DNA from: Pseudomonas fluorescens NCIMB 11764
Lineage (GTDB): Bacteria; Pseudomonadota; Gammaproteobacteria; Pseudomonadales; Pseudomonadaceae
Assembly: GCF_000293885.2 (NCBI RefSeq)
Contig: NZ_CP010945.1
Span: 3,740,001-3,804,000 of the forward strand
Direction: 5' to 3'
Length of the DNA: 64,000 nucleotides
Within the stretch, counting starts at the first letter, position 1, and every line of letters starts with the position of its first letter. Shown here piece by piece: positions 8,370-16,466 of the stretch. The notes beneath the pieces were generated by a model that was not told the DNA's origin, did not search any database, and saw only the letters and a program-made list of their open reading frames with translations. A program made the translations under genes and the position numbers.

Positions 8370-9071
8370 ATGCAGGCCACGCTCGAACACATGACGATCT
8401 GGGGGCTGATCAGCGACGCCAGTCTGTTGGTCAAGGCGGTCATGCTCACCCTGTTGCTGGCGTCGTTGCTCAGTTGGTACCTGATCATCCAGCGCGGTCG
8501 CGTGTTGCAGCAGCGCGAGCGGCAGATGAATGCTTTCGTGCAGCAGTTTCGCGGCGCTTCGGATCTGCAGCCGCTGTACCGGGAAACGGCAGGTAGCGAG
8601 AGCGGTGTGGAGCCGATTTTTCATGCAGGGCTTCGCGAATTCAGTCATCTCAATCAGCGTTCGGGCAACCCCGCCGACGTGGTGCTCGAAGGTGTGGAGC
8701 GCGCGTTGTATGTGGCGATCAGCGAACAGGAAGTGCAGCTGGAGAAAGGCTTGCAGTTTCTCGCCACCGTCGGCTCGGTCAGCCCTTACATCGGTCTGTT
8801 CGGCACAGTGTGGGGGATCATGAATTCCTTCCTCGGCTTGTCTCAGGTCCAGCAAGCGACGCTGTCGACCGTGGCGCCCGGCATCGCCGAAGCGCTGATC
8901 GCCACGGCCATCGGTTTGTTTGCGGCGATTCCGGCGGTGATTGCCTACAACCGGTTTTCCTCCCGCAGCCAGACCTTGCTCACCCGTTACTACGCCTTCG
9001 GCAATGAACTTCAGGTGCGTCTGCATCGCACATTGCACGGTGCGCCGTTGAACCTGGCCGCCGCAGCCTGA
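8370..9071 (+). CDS. exbB: ExbB/TolQ-family proton-channel protein
   Basis: 233 residues; ATG at 8370 with ribosome binding site ACAAGGAGTTTCACC. It has one membrane helix near the N terminus (about 18-40) and two in the C-terminal half (about 128-150 and 165-190), the usual ExbB/TolQ topology. The conserved channel segment (GLFGTVWGIMNSF and APGIAEALIATAIGLFAAIPAVIAYN) contains the polar residues that line the proton path. The N terminus is more like TolQ than classical ExbB, but the partner genes are exbD and tonB and no tol genes are nearby. With ExbD it would energise TonB for the receptor at 3552-6080. Confidence 0.9.
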   Translation: MQATLEHMTIWGLISDASLLVKAVMLTLLLASLLSWYLIIQRGRVLQQRERQMNAFVQQFRGASDLQPLYRETAGSESGVEPIFHAGLREFSHLNQRSGNPADVVLEGVERALYVAISEQEVQLEKGLQFLATVGSVSPYIGLFGTVWGIMNSFLGLSQVQQATLSTVAPGIAEALIATAIGLFAAIPAVIAYNRFSSRSQTLLTRYYAFGNELQVRLHRTLHGAPLNLAAAA

Positions 9072-9084
9072 GAGGAGCGTGAAG

Positions 9085-9531
9085 ATGCTGATCAAACCGC
9101 AACGCAAACACGGACCCAAGGCCGAAATGAACGTGGTGCCATACATCGACGTGATGTTGGTGCTGCTGGTGATTTTCATGGTCACGGCGCCGATGCTGAC
9201 CCAAGGTGTAAAGATCGAACTGCCCAAGGTTGCCAGTGAAGCCCTGGCCACTGACACGCGTCAGCAAATCCTCACGTTGTCGGTGAAGGCCGAGGGTGGT
9301 TACTACTGGAATGTCGGCGGTGAACTCGACACTCAACACCAGACCGACAGTGCGGTGAGCCTTGACGACATGCGGGCGAAAGTGGCGCAAATCGTCGCCG
9401 AGCGCCACGACACTCAGGTCTACATTCGCGCCGACAAGGACGCCGGTTATGGCAGCGTGGTCGCGGCCATGGCGGCGTTGCAGCAGGGCGGAGTCAGCAA
9501 CCTCGGGCTGGTGACCGAGGCCCCGCAATGA
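9085..9531 (+). CDS. exbD: ExbD/TolR-family energiser
   Basis: 148 residues. The ATG at 9085 is chosen because GAGGAG lies 7 bases before it; a GTG at 9079 would be only one base from that site. A single N-terminal membrane helix (about 18-38) carries VVPYIDVMLVLLVIFMVTAPM, with the essential Asp in PYIDVML. A periplasmic domain follows (VYIRADKDAGYGSVVAAMAAL). The gene starts 13 bases after exbB and its stop overlaps the tonB start (ATGA), so the three genes are one translationally coupled unit. Confidence 0.92.
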   Translation: MLIKPQRKHGPKAEMNVVPYIDVMLVLLVIFMVTAPMLTQGVKIELPKVASEALATDTRQQILTLSVKAEGGYYWNVGGELDTQHQTDSAVSLDDMRAKVAQIVAERHDTQVYIRADKDAGYGSVVAAMAALQQGGVSNLGLVTEAPQ

Positions 9532-10334
9532 CGGCGATGATCATGCACAGTCCTTCGATGACGTTGCTGCCCGGTGCTCGCAGCGGCTTCTGGCAGAACA
9601 GTCTGGCGGCGAGCCTGGCGGTGGCGTTGCACGCGGCCGTCCTCGCGTTGCTGGTGCACGGTTGGTCGCCGCAGAAGCCGCCCGTCGAACCGCCTTCTGT
9701 GCTGAGAACCCAACTGGTGATGTTGCCGCCGGCGCCGCAACCTGTGGCACCCGAACCGGCACCGGCGTTGGTCGAGCCATCACCGCCCGAACCGATTGCT
9801 CCGGCTCCCGTCAAACCCGCCATCGACCCACAGATCCAGGCGCAGAAACTCGAACAAGCTGCGTTGGCGCGCAAACGGGTCGAAGACAAAAAGCGCGATC
9901 TTCAGGCCGAGCACCAACGCCAGCGCCTTGAGTCGGAAAAACGCACTCGCGAGGCTGAACAACAACGCCTCGCCGAGCAGCAAGTGCAACAGGCGCATCA
10001 AGCCGAACAGGCCCGGTTGAACGCTGAACGCGCTCGCCAGCAAGCGGCCCAGGTCGCCGCCAACAGTCGTCAGTACCTGCCCTTGAGCAAGGAAGCGCCG
10101 GACTACCCGCAACGGGCGCTGGACAAGAACATCGAAGGCGATTGCACCGTGGAATATACGGTCAACCCCCAAGGCAAGGTTGAGAATCCCAAGGTGCTCG
10201 ACGGCTGTCATCCGCTGTTCATGCGTCCGTCGTTGGCGGCGGCCAACACCTTTCGTTATCAGCCCAAAGTCGTCGACGGCCAGGTGGTTTCGGTGCCGGC
10301 GGTGCGCAATACCTTTCATTATCGGATCAAGTGA
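9528..10334 (+). CDS. tonB: TonB protein with long charged coiled-coil linker
   Basis: 268 residues. An N-terminal membrane anchor (about 26-45) is followed by a Pro-rich stretch (about 50-98) and then an unusual 85-residue Gln/Arg/Glu/Ala-rich helical segment (about 100-185) of the kind found in TolA. The C-terminal TonB domain (about 186-268) has YPQRALDKNIEGDCTVEYTVNPQGKV, the YP motif and a disulphide-capable cysteine pair (GDC and DGC). It would transmit proton-motive force to the receptor. The start overlaps exbD by 4 bases. A hairpin of a REP-like remnant (10354-10369) lies 20 bases after the stop and may act as terminator. Confidence 0.92.
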   Translation: MTAMIMHSPSMTLLPGARSGFWQNSLAASLAVALHAAVLALLVHGWSPQKPPVEPPSVLRTQLVMLPPAPQPVAPEPAPALVEPSPPEPIAPAPVKPAIDPQIQAQKLEQAALARKRVEDKKRDLQAEHQRQRLESEKRTREAEQQRLAEQQVQQAHQAEQARLNAERARQQAAQVAANSRQYLPLSKEAPDYPQRALDKNIEGDCTVEYTVNPQGKVENPKVLDGCHPLFMRPSLAAANTFRYQPKVVDGQVVSVPAVRNTFHYRIK

Positions 10335-10353
10335 CTCGGTCAGTGGTGGTGAC

Positions 10354-10376
10354 GAGGGCGCGGGCCCTCGCCACAG
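10354..10376. repeat. REP-like hairpin after tonB
   Basis: GAGGGC-GCG-GGCCCTC followed by GCCACAGG is a short, partial copy of the TGTGGCGAGGG palindrome family. It lies between the convergent ends of tonB (10334) and the DUF6124 gene (10384) and can act as a bidirectional stop for both transcripts. Confidence 0.55.
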
Positions 10377-10383
10377 GACAGGA

Positions 10384-10671
10384 CTACTCGATTGGATCGA
10401 GTTGATCCAGCGCCCGGTTCACGTTGAGTTCGCCCAGCATGATCACTTGGGCGATGCCCAGCAGGGTATTGCGACTCGGCCCGAGCGTACGGTCCGCCAG
10501 ATCCATGGTCATGACATGGGCCGAGGCCAGTGATTCGCAAGCGTGTCCCAGCAGGTCTTCGGTGTTGATGTGTGGATCGAGGGTGTACATCGTGCTCGGT
10601 GTTCGTGGGGTGGCGTGGATGTCGGCAGCGGAGGGGGTAGCTTCCGGTGGGTTGGGTGTTGGTTTGATCAT
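10384..10671 (-). CDS. DUF6124 family protein
   Basis: 95 residues. It resembles the small Pseudomonas DUF6124 proteins: N-terminal K-PTPNPPE, a disordered Pro/Thr/Ser stretch (about 4-30), then two helices with LLGHACESLASAHVM and LGIAQVIMLGELNVNRALDQLD. The function of the family is unknown. The start ATG at 10671 has a GGGAG site 8 bases upstream. The leader on this strand carries the multi-hairpin element described at 10713-10875, so expression may be controlled by RNA structure. No membrane segment or signal peptide is visible. Confidence 0.78.
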   Translation of the reverse strand: MIKPTPNPPEATPSAADIHATPRTPSTMYTLDPHINTEDLLGHACESLASAHVMTMDLADRTLGPSRNTLLGIAQVIMLGELNVNRALDQLDPIE

Positions 10672-10712
10672 TGATGAAACTCCCGGGATGTAAATGAGGA
10701 GCCATCACCCCT

Positions 10713-10875
10713 CGCTACCAAACGATGGGTGGCAGCCATACGCAGGTTGGTAGACCGGTCCAGGAACCCGGCGCGTCCGAAGACGCCCCGCGCATGGCCA
10801 CCATAAAGGAGCAGAGATGAAGCAGGTCTGCAAAAGGTGGCGCGATGCGCCTGGACAATCCGGGCTACCAAACCC
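10713..10875. ncRNA. Structured leader or antisense-type RNA element upstream of the DUF6124 gene
   Basis: Several stems are visible. CGCTACCAAACG (10713-10724) can pair with GGTTGGTAG (10745-10753). GGCGCGTC-CGAA-GACGCC is a tetraloop hairpin at 10770-10787. ATGG-CCA-CCAT is at 10794-10804 and GGCGC-GAT-GCGCC at 10839-10851. A second copy of the first arm, GGGCTACCAAACCC (10862-10875), can compete for the same GGTTGGTAG. Such mutually exclusive pairing is a mark of attenuators and antisense regulators, and the layout is reminiscent of C4-type antisense RNAs, but I cannot confirm the family or the transcribed strand. On the plus strand the region also holds a short frame, 10817-10963 (48 codons), with AAGGAGCAGAG before its ATG. 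Confidence 0.45.
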
Positions 10876-11020
10876 GATCACTGATTTTCAGCGACCGACC
10901 AACGATAGAATCCGGGCCCAAGGCGCACAAGCCGGCGGATTCTGGCGTAACCGTAGGCAATGACGCAAGGCGCTGTAGCTTTCGCGAAGTAACCGGTAAG
11001 GCTTTTAAACACAGGCGTGT

Positions 11021-13204
11021 TTAACAGAACGAATCGATATCCAGCGTGTGCGGTGCACCGATGGTGTGCCCATAGATCGAAGCCGTCAGCGCGTCCCCCT
11101 CCGGGTCTTCCGGCGCCATGGCGAACGGATCCTGGACCTTGTTTTCGGGATGCGCCAGCCAGCGATCGACGTTTTTCCTCAGATCTTCGGGTTGTTCTGA
11201 CAGCGATCCGTAAAGCGCTTGTGCGCTAATCCTCTGAGGATGAATGCTTTTCAGGCGTGCGACGGTGGTCTCAATCCTGCTCTTTTCAAGGACGAGTGCG
11301 CGAATGTTGTTCTCCTGTGTGCGAGCGTAAGCCTCCGAACGTCCTCTTAAATCACGTTCTATCGCCCGCAGGTCAGTGGTGGCCTGTGCCAGTGAATTCT
11401 TGACCCACTCAAACTCGCTATCAGTGATCCGCGTACGTTTCTCTTCGTGCGCCTGCTTCCATCGCAGTAAAACCGCCCAGCACGCGGGAACGTAGCCACC
11501 GGTCATTGAATGATTCCCTGCCTGGAATATCTGCGCCAGCAATGGCGGCCGGTCCGGCAGCCCGTTTTTCTGCTGAATGGCCAAGGTGCACGCCGCATGT
11601 TGGGTGATGGTGTCGCAACCGGGTTCCCACATGAACGCGGACTTTTTCCCACGTTCAAAATCCACCGGCATGAAGTGCTGCAACTTGCCATGGTGATCGT
11701 AGGGCTCACCCGTCCAGTTCGTGATGCCCGTAAAAAACACCGACATCCCGACCGGCACGTTAGCAAGCGTCAAAGCCAACCCCGTCGCGAAGACACCGGG
11801 CTTGGTGTCCATCCAGGTGCCCGGCACGCTCGGCACCGGGTCGTTGTGATTGACGACGCGGTGATGCACCAAGTCCTTCGCGCCTGCAACGAAGTTGGCA
11901 TCGCCCGCGCGGGGGGCGCCGTAGGTGTAGAGCTGGAGGGTGTAGCCCTCAGTTCTGCGACGCAGCATTTCCGAAAGTATCAAGGCCACCGCACCACCGA
12001 GACTGTGGCCGCAAATGATGAGCTTCTGCCCGACATAGAATTTTTCAAGATAGTTAACAACAAATTCGTAGGCTTTCTGCGCAGCTTCGTAAAAACCTCG
12101 GTGCACTTTGCTGTCTGTGGCTTCAAACGGCACTTGGAGTGCATCGGCATCGCGTAGTCCATCCGCGATAAGCTCGTAGGTGCCACGTACCGCGATCAAA
12201 ATCAGTTCGTCATTGTGGGTAATGAAAGCCTGGGTATCGGTGGCTCCTTGCTTGGCTCTATCGTCGAGAAAGTGAAGTTTTGCGGGGTGTTCCTGCTCGT
12301 CATTTCGTTCAGGGTCGTTTACTTCATAAAGGTTCGGATCAAACGGCACGATTTCAAAACGTTTGGAGTACGGCACATCCTCATACAGTGGGTAGAAGAC
12401 TTTGTTTTGCGCCGCATCGACACGCCATAGCTCATCAGACTTTGCCAGCGCATCGCCGAACCAATTCCCAACGCTGGGCTGTTTCGGGAAGGTGACGGTT
12501 CGCGATTTCACAGGGTGTTTTTCGGGCTGCTGGCCAAATGGGCAATAACTTAAGGTTGCCATCAGCGCCAATTGATAAAGGTTCAATGCGCAGAATTCGG
12601 GGCTGGTCGACAACATCGGCCGAAGCGCCCGCATAGGCCGCACTTCCAATACGTTGTTTTTTTGCGGTATCAGAGCGACGCCAAATTCACCGTGTTTGCC
12701 CATGAGCTTGGCCGTGCCCTCACGGTGATGATAATGGCGATAAACCTCTGGAGGTAGATGCGCGATCTCCATGACTAGATGCCGCACTTCCACTTGGAAG
12801 AATGCGTCGGCGCAGGCTTGTGCAGGATTCATTTTGGTACGGGTTGAGTCTTGATTTAGATAACGGGTTCCTTCGGCTCGTACTTGAAGTTCGGTTATCT
12901 CGAGCGGGTAGTGTGGTCGTTTTCTGAGGTCTTTATAGAGTTGATTAGCACCTTGGTATTTCTCATCAAACGTCAGCGAAACAGGCCCTGCAAAGTGGTT
13001 ATCAACTTTGGCAGCACCGTTAGCGTCAAGATATCCCGTGTATTTCTTCCCCTCTGAATCGGTAACAACGTAAGCCAATCCTGCGTAAGGCTCGCCCGAG
13101 CCGCTCTCATCAACCAACTGAAAACTACTCCACTTACCTTGAGCCGGGCAGGCAAGCACGCGATTACTCAATCGTGACTCCATCTCTTTTTCAAATGATG
13201 TCAT
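11021..13204 (-). CDS. Type VI secretion lipase effector (class 3 lipase, Tle2-like)
   Basis: 727 residues. The N-terminal 120 residues form a small beta-rich domain (EPYAGLAYVVTDSEGKKYTG). An alpha/beta hydrolase core of the class 3 lipase type follows (about 325-470) with FITHNDELILIAVRGT, the nucleophile elbow GHSLGGA (Ser401) and a likely acid in NHNDPVPSVP (Asp455). His residues at about 504-510 could complete the triad. The C-terminal 190 residues are largely helical. No signal peptide is present, as expected for a VgrG-delivered toxin. It is the last gene of the vgrG operon, 12 bases after an immunity-like lipoprotein whose stop overlaps its ribosome binding site (AAGGAG). Phospholipase action in the target periplasm is inferred from the family. 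Confidence 0.85.
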   Translation of the reverse strand: MTSFEKEMESRLSNRVLACPAQGKWSSFQLVDESGSGEPYAGLAYVVTDSEGKKYTGYLDANGAAKVDNHFAGPVSLTFDEKYQGANQLYKDLRKRPHYPLEITELQVRAEGTRYLNQDSTRTKMNPAQACADAFFQVEVRHLVMEIAHLPPEVYRHYHHREGTAKLMGKHGEFGVALIPQKNNVLEVRPMRALRPMLSTSPEFCALNLYQLALMATLSYCPFGQQPEKHPVKSRTVTFPKQPSVGNWFGDALAKSDELWRVDAAQNKVFYPLYEDVPYSKRFEIVPFDPNLYEVNDPERNDEQEHPAKLHFLDDRAKQGATDTQAFITHNDELILIAVRGTYELIADGLRDADALQVPFEATDSKVHRGFYEAAQKAYEFVVNYLEKFYVGQKLIICGHSLGGAVALILSEMLRRRTEGYTLQLYTYGAPRAGDANFVAGAKDLVHHRVVNHNDPVPSVPGTWMDTKPGVFATGLALTLANVPVGMSVFFTGITNWTGEPYDHHGKLQHFMPVDFERGKKSAFMWEPGCDTITQHAACTLAIQQKNGLPDRPPLLAQIFQAGNHSMTGGYVPACWAVLLRWKQAHEEKRTRITDSEFEWVKNSLAQATTDLRAIERDLRGRSEAYARTQENNIRALVLEKSRIETTVARLKSIHPQRISAQALYGSLSEQPEDLRKNVDRWLAHPENKVQDPFAMAPEDPEGDALTASIYGHTIGAPHTLDIDSFC

Positions 13205-13216
13205 GTCAAAATCTCC

Positions 13217-14011
13217 TTATTCCGTGCAGCCGGGGTAAATGGTGCAGATGCGCCCATCCACCATTTTGAAGGTGCTGAAATCGGTGTAGTTACCATCGCA
13301 ATAAGCACGTTCGTCTTCGAAGCCTTTGCCTAGGCAACGCTTCCAGCCACCGGGCACTGCCACCCATGTGTCGCCCCAGCCGGGTTTTTCCTCCTTGGCT
13401 AACATGATCTTCATTTTCACGGTCTTGCCTGGCAGTTGATCGAGGGTGTAAGCCGAAAATGGACGGCCACGTTTACGCTCTCCCTTTTCATCAGCTGCTT
13501 TGCAGTCGAGGATTTTTCTGAGGATGCGCGGCTTGCCTGAAGTGCGGAACAGCCACTGACAATGACCGTAAAAGACGCTTTCACCCGTTTCACTAAAGGT
13601 ACCTTTGGACTGTTCCTTCAGTTCATGGCGAATAACAACCATGGCGCTTTCCCTACCGAAGTCGCCTCGATCTTTTCCATACGCCGAGTTGATCTCCAAC
13701 TCGATGCGCCTAACGACCAACGGGCAGCCCTTGCGCGTAATGCGGATCTCTACTTCAGAATCAGGTTTGTATTCTTTTCGCCACTGGCTATTGAAAACCG
13801 GCGCCAAGTTGTCTTTCGTTTCGACAGTGCAGGTTTCACCTTCGGCGGGTTCGTAGTAAACCGCAGCGACGTATGCAAAATCGGGCGGTAAATCGGCGGT
13901 AAAGGTGAATGTATTCGGCTGACTCTTGGCACAGCCGGTGATTAATGTGATGCAGCAAGCCAACGCAGCAAATTTCAGCGTCAACTTTTGCTGTGAAGAA
14001 AAAATACGCAT
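13217..14011 (-). CDS. Lipoprotein, probable lipase immunity protein (copy A)
   Basis: 264 residues from the ATG at 14011 (ribosome binding site AAGGACATTAATCAC, overlapping the previous stop). The signal peptide ends in the lipobox ITGC (Cys at about residue 27), so the mature protein is a periplasm-facing lipoprotein. The body shares nearly every residue with copy B, including FTFTADLPPDFAYVAAVYY, GDFGRESAMVVIRHELKEQ and the C-terminal GRICTIYPGCTE. It lies directly before the lipase effector gene. Periplasmic lipoproteins are the known immunity type for type VI lipases. Binding to this effector is inferred from position only. Confidence 0.8.
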   Translation of the reverse strand: MRIFSSQQKLTLKFAALACCITLITGCAKSQPNTFTFTADLPPDFAYVAAVYYEPAEGETCTVETKDNLAPVFNSQWRKEYKPDSEVEIRITRKGCPLVVRRIELEINSAYGKDRGDFGRESAMVVIRHELKEQSKGTFSETGESVFYGHCQWLFRTSGKPRILRKILDCKAADEKGERKRGRPFSAYTLDQLPGKTVKMKIMLAKEEKPGWGDTWVAVPGGWKRCLGKGFEDERAYCDGNYTDFSTFKMVDGRICTIYPGCTE

Positions 14012-14024
14012 GTGATTAATGTCC

Positions 14025-14819
14025 TTATTCCGTGCAGCCGGGATAAATGGTGCAGATGCGGCCATCTGGCATTTTGAAAGTGCTGAAATCAGAGTGATTT
14101 CCAAAACAGAAAGCATCCTGATCTTCAAAATTTTTCCCCATGCAACGCTTCCAGCCACCGGGCACTTCGACCCAGGTGTCACCCCAGCCAGGTCTTTCCT
14201 TCGTGGCCAACGTGATCTTCATCTTCACGGTCTTCCCAGGTAGCTGATCAAGGGTGTACGCCGCAAATGGGCGCCCACGCCCTAGTTGGCCCTGTGCGTC
14301 GGTCGTTTTGCAGTCGAGGATTTTAACGATGCGTCGCTGAGCACCCGCAGTGCGAAACAGCCACTGGCACTGACCGTAAAAGACACTTTCACCCGCTTCA
14401 CTAAAAATGCCTTTGGATTGCTCCTTCAGTTCATGGCGAATAACAACCATGGCGCTTTCCCTTCCGAAGTCGCCTCGATCTTTTCCATACGCCGAGTTGA
14501 TCTCCAGTTCGATGCGCCTAACGACCAACGGGCAGCCCTTGCGCGTTATATGAATCTCTATTTCGGAATCGGGTTTGTATTCTTTTCGCCATTGGTCATT
14601 GAAAACCGGCGCCAAGTTGTCCTTTGTTGCAACAGTGCAGGCCTCACCTTCGGCGGGTACGTAGTAAACCGCTGCGACGTATGCAAAATCAGGCGGTAAA
14701 TCGGCGGTGAAGGTGAATGTGTTCGGCTGACTCTTGGCACAGCCGGTGATTAATGTGATGCAGCAAGCCAACGGAGCAAATTTCAGCGTTGACTTCGCCG
14801 GTGAAGAAAAAATCGGCAT
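14025..14819 (-). CDS. Lipoprotein, probable lipase immunity protein (copy B)
   Basis: 264 residues from the ATG at 14819, the same length as copy A. The lipobox ITGC, the spacing to the next gene (13 bases) and the intergenic sequence GGACATTAATCACATG are also the same, which shows a recent tandem duplication. Differences from copy A are concentrated in the region corresponding to 13450-13560 (TAGAQRRIVKILDCKTTDAQGQ against TSGKPRILRKILDC) and near the C terminus (DQDAFCFGNHSDFSTF against DERAYCDGNYTDFSTF). Longer frames to 14936 exist but would run into copy C and lack a signal peptide at the right place. Confidence 0.8.
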   Translation of the reverse strand: MPIFSSPAKSTLKFAPLACCITLITGCAKSQPNTFTFTADLPPDFAYVAAVYYVPAEGEACTVATKDNLAPVFNDQWRKEYKPDSEIEIHITRKGCPLVVRRIELEINSAYGKDRGDFGRESAMVVIRHELKEQSKGIFSEAGESVFYGQCQWLFRTAGAQRRIVKILDCKTTDAQGQLGRGRPFAAYTLDQLPGKTVKMKITLATKERPGWGDTWVEVPGGWKRCMGKNFEDQDAFCFGNHSDFSTFKMPDGRICTIYPGCTE

Positions 14820-14832
14820 GTGATTAATGTCC

Positions 14833-15615
14833 TTATTCTGTGCAGCCCGGGTAAATGGTGCATTGCCTTCCATCCGGCATCCGGAAACTGCTGAAGTCTT
14901 TGAAGTTGCCGAAGCAAAAGGCGTACTGGTCTTCAAAGTTGTCTCCCATACAGCGCTTCCAACCTTTGGGAAGTTTTACCCAGGTATCGCCCATATAAGG
15001 TCTTTCCTCGCCAGCCAACGTAATCTTCATCTTCACGGTCTTACCCGGTAGCTGATCGAGGCTGTACCCCGAAACTGGGTGGCCTCGTTCCGGCTCTCCT
15101 CGGGCGTTCGCTGCTTTGCAATCGAGAATTTTGACAATGCGTCGCTGCGCACCCGAAGTGCGAAACAGCCACTGACAATGGCCGTAGAAAGTGCTTTCGC
15201 CGGCGTCACTGAACGTGCCTTTGTATTGTTCCTCCAGATCATCGCGGATGATGACCATTGCGCTGTCCCCACCGAAGTCCCCCCTATGTGTCCAATAGGA
15301 AGCGTTGATATCCAGCCTGATACGCCTGATACGCCTGATCACCAGCGGACAGCCACTGACTGTTCGATACATGGAAATTTCAGAATTCGGCGTGTAACTT
15401 TCACGCCACTTCATGTTGTACCCGACGGCCGTATTCCTTCCCCCCGGCACGGTGCAGGTTTCTCCTTTGGCCGGCACATACTCGGCGATGGCCTTGTAGG
15501 CAAAATCGGGCGGTAAATCGGCAGTGAAGGTGAATGTGTCCGGCTGCCCGGTAGAGCAACCCGTGACCAACCCAAGACAACAAGCCACAACTGCGATTTC
15601 TGATTTCCATTTCAT
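14833..15615 (-). CDS. Lipoprotein, probable lipase immunity protein (copy C, divergent)
   Basis: 260 residues. The start at 15615 is chosen because ATGAAATGG overlaps the stop of the DUF4123 gene by four bases (ATGA) and is followed by a lipoprotein signal ending VTGC. The same fold-defining segments as copies A and B are present (DTFTFTADLPPDFAYKA, GDFGGDSAMVIIRDDLEEQ, FYGHCQWLFRTSGAQRRIVKILDC, CTIYPGCTE), but overall it is clearly more divergent, with an extra IRR duplication (IRRIRRIRLDIN) in the middle. First of the three paralogues in the operon and translationally coupled to the adaptor. Confidence 0.8.
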   Translation of the reverse strand: MKWKSEIAVVACCLGLVTGCSTGQPDTFTFTADLPPDFAYKAIAEYVPAKGETCTVPGGRNTAVGYNMKWRESYTPNSEISMYRTVSGCPLVIRRIRRIRLDINASYWTHRGDFGGDSAMVIIRDDLEEQYKGTFSDAGESTFYGHCQWLFRTSGAQRRIVKILDCKAANARGEPERGHPVSGYSLDQLPGKTVKMKITLAGEERPYMGDTWVKLPKGWKRCMGDNFEDQYAFCFGNFKDFSSFRMPDGRQCTIYPGCTE

Positions 15616-16466
15616 ATCGGCACATCCCCCCGCCAAAACCCCACCAACTGCCGCACCCGCTCAAAGTGCTCCACCGGACTCTCATCACCCCGCACCTCCC
15701 ACTCCGGGGGCAAAGTAAAACCCGGCGCTTGCAAACTCTGAATCAACAGAAATTCCAGTTGCTCTGGCTCCAACCAGCCCCACCTGTCTGCCAGCGCTAA
15801 ACGCTCACGCAACCACGCATCAGGTTCATGTTCTTCGGCGAGATTGACGTAGGCCTCAACATGCTCGGCCAGCAAATAACGATGGGCGTTGAGCCGGCGA
15901 ATTTCCGAGGCCTGTGGCTGGGGCAGGGGTGTGCGCAACCAGAGCGGCTGGTCCGGCACGGGGTACGTTCCGGGGATAGGATTGTGAGCTGTGTTCCAGG
16001 CAGCGCCGTCCCAGTAGCAGACGCTGATCGCCGGCCCAAGAAAGGCTGGATATTCTTCAGGCCGCAGGTGTTTCAGCGCGCGACTCAACACTCGGTTGTC
16101 GTGAAAGCGATACAGCGCCTGATAGGGACGCGTCCCGACAATCAATCGCTGTTGCCAGTGATTGACCAACCCGCGTAACGCACCTTTTTCGACGCTCGCG
16201 AGCCAGCCCCAGTTGCGTTCGGGATGATCCAGCAGTTCGTCGAGGCGCCGGTCGCCGGACTGTTCCAGGGTGAAGATGAACGGACCGGCATCGGCCAGGT
16301 TCGCGAGGGTCGTTGCGTTGTAGACGCTCAGGTAGTGGTCGTGTCCGCTGGACTTCAACAACAGCTGACGGGTTTCACGCTCGTTCTGCGAGTCCAGCAC
16401 CAGGCACAGTTCGCGGCCCAGGCGGCGCTGTTCGTTCATCCATTGGCGGGGGAGTGTGTGGGTCAT
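15612..16466 (-). CDS. DUF4123 type VI effector adaptor (Tap/TEC-like)
   Basis: 284 residues. The DUF4123 fold is suggested by the N-terminal LCLVLDSQNERETRQLLL and the central FIFTLEQSGDRRLDELLDHPERNWGWLASVEKGALRGLVNHWQQRL..., including the RFHDNRVL block. DUF4123 proteins are cytoplasmic chaperone-adaptors that load a specific effector on its VgrG without being secreted. It overlaps vgrG upstream (ATGA, 4 bases) and the first lipoprotein gene downstream (4 bases), so it is made in register with both. The cargo is most likely the lipase at 11021-13204, the only toxin-like product in the operon. Confidence 0.85.
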   Translation of the reverse strand: MTHTLPRQWMNEQRRLGRELCLVLDSQNERETRQLLLKSSGHDHYLSVYNATTLANLADAGPFIFTLEQSGDRRLDELLDHPERNWGWLASVEKGALRGLVNHWQQRLIVGTRPYQALYRFHDNRVLSRALKHLRPEEYPAFLGPAISVCYWDGAAWNTAHNPIPGTYPVPDQPLWLRTPLPQPQASEIRRLNAHRYLLAEHVEAYVNLAEEHEPDAWLRERLALADRWGWLEPEQLEFLLIQSLQAPGFTLPPEWEVRGDESPVEHFERVRQLVGFWRGDVPI

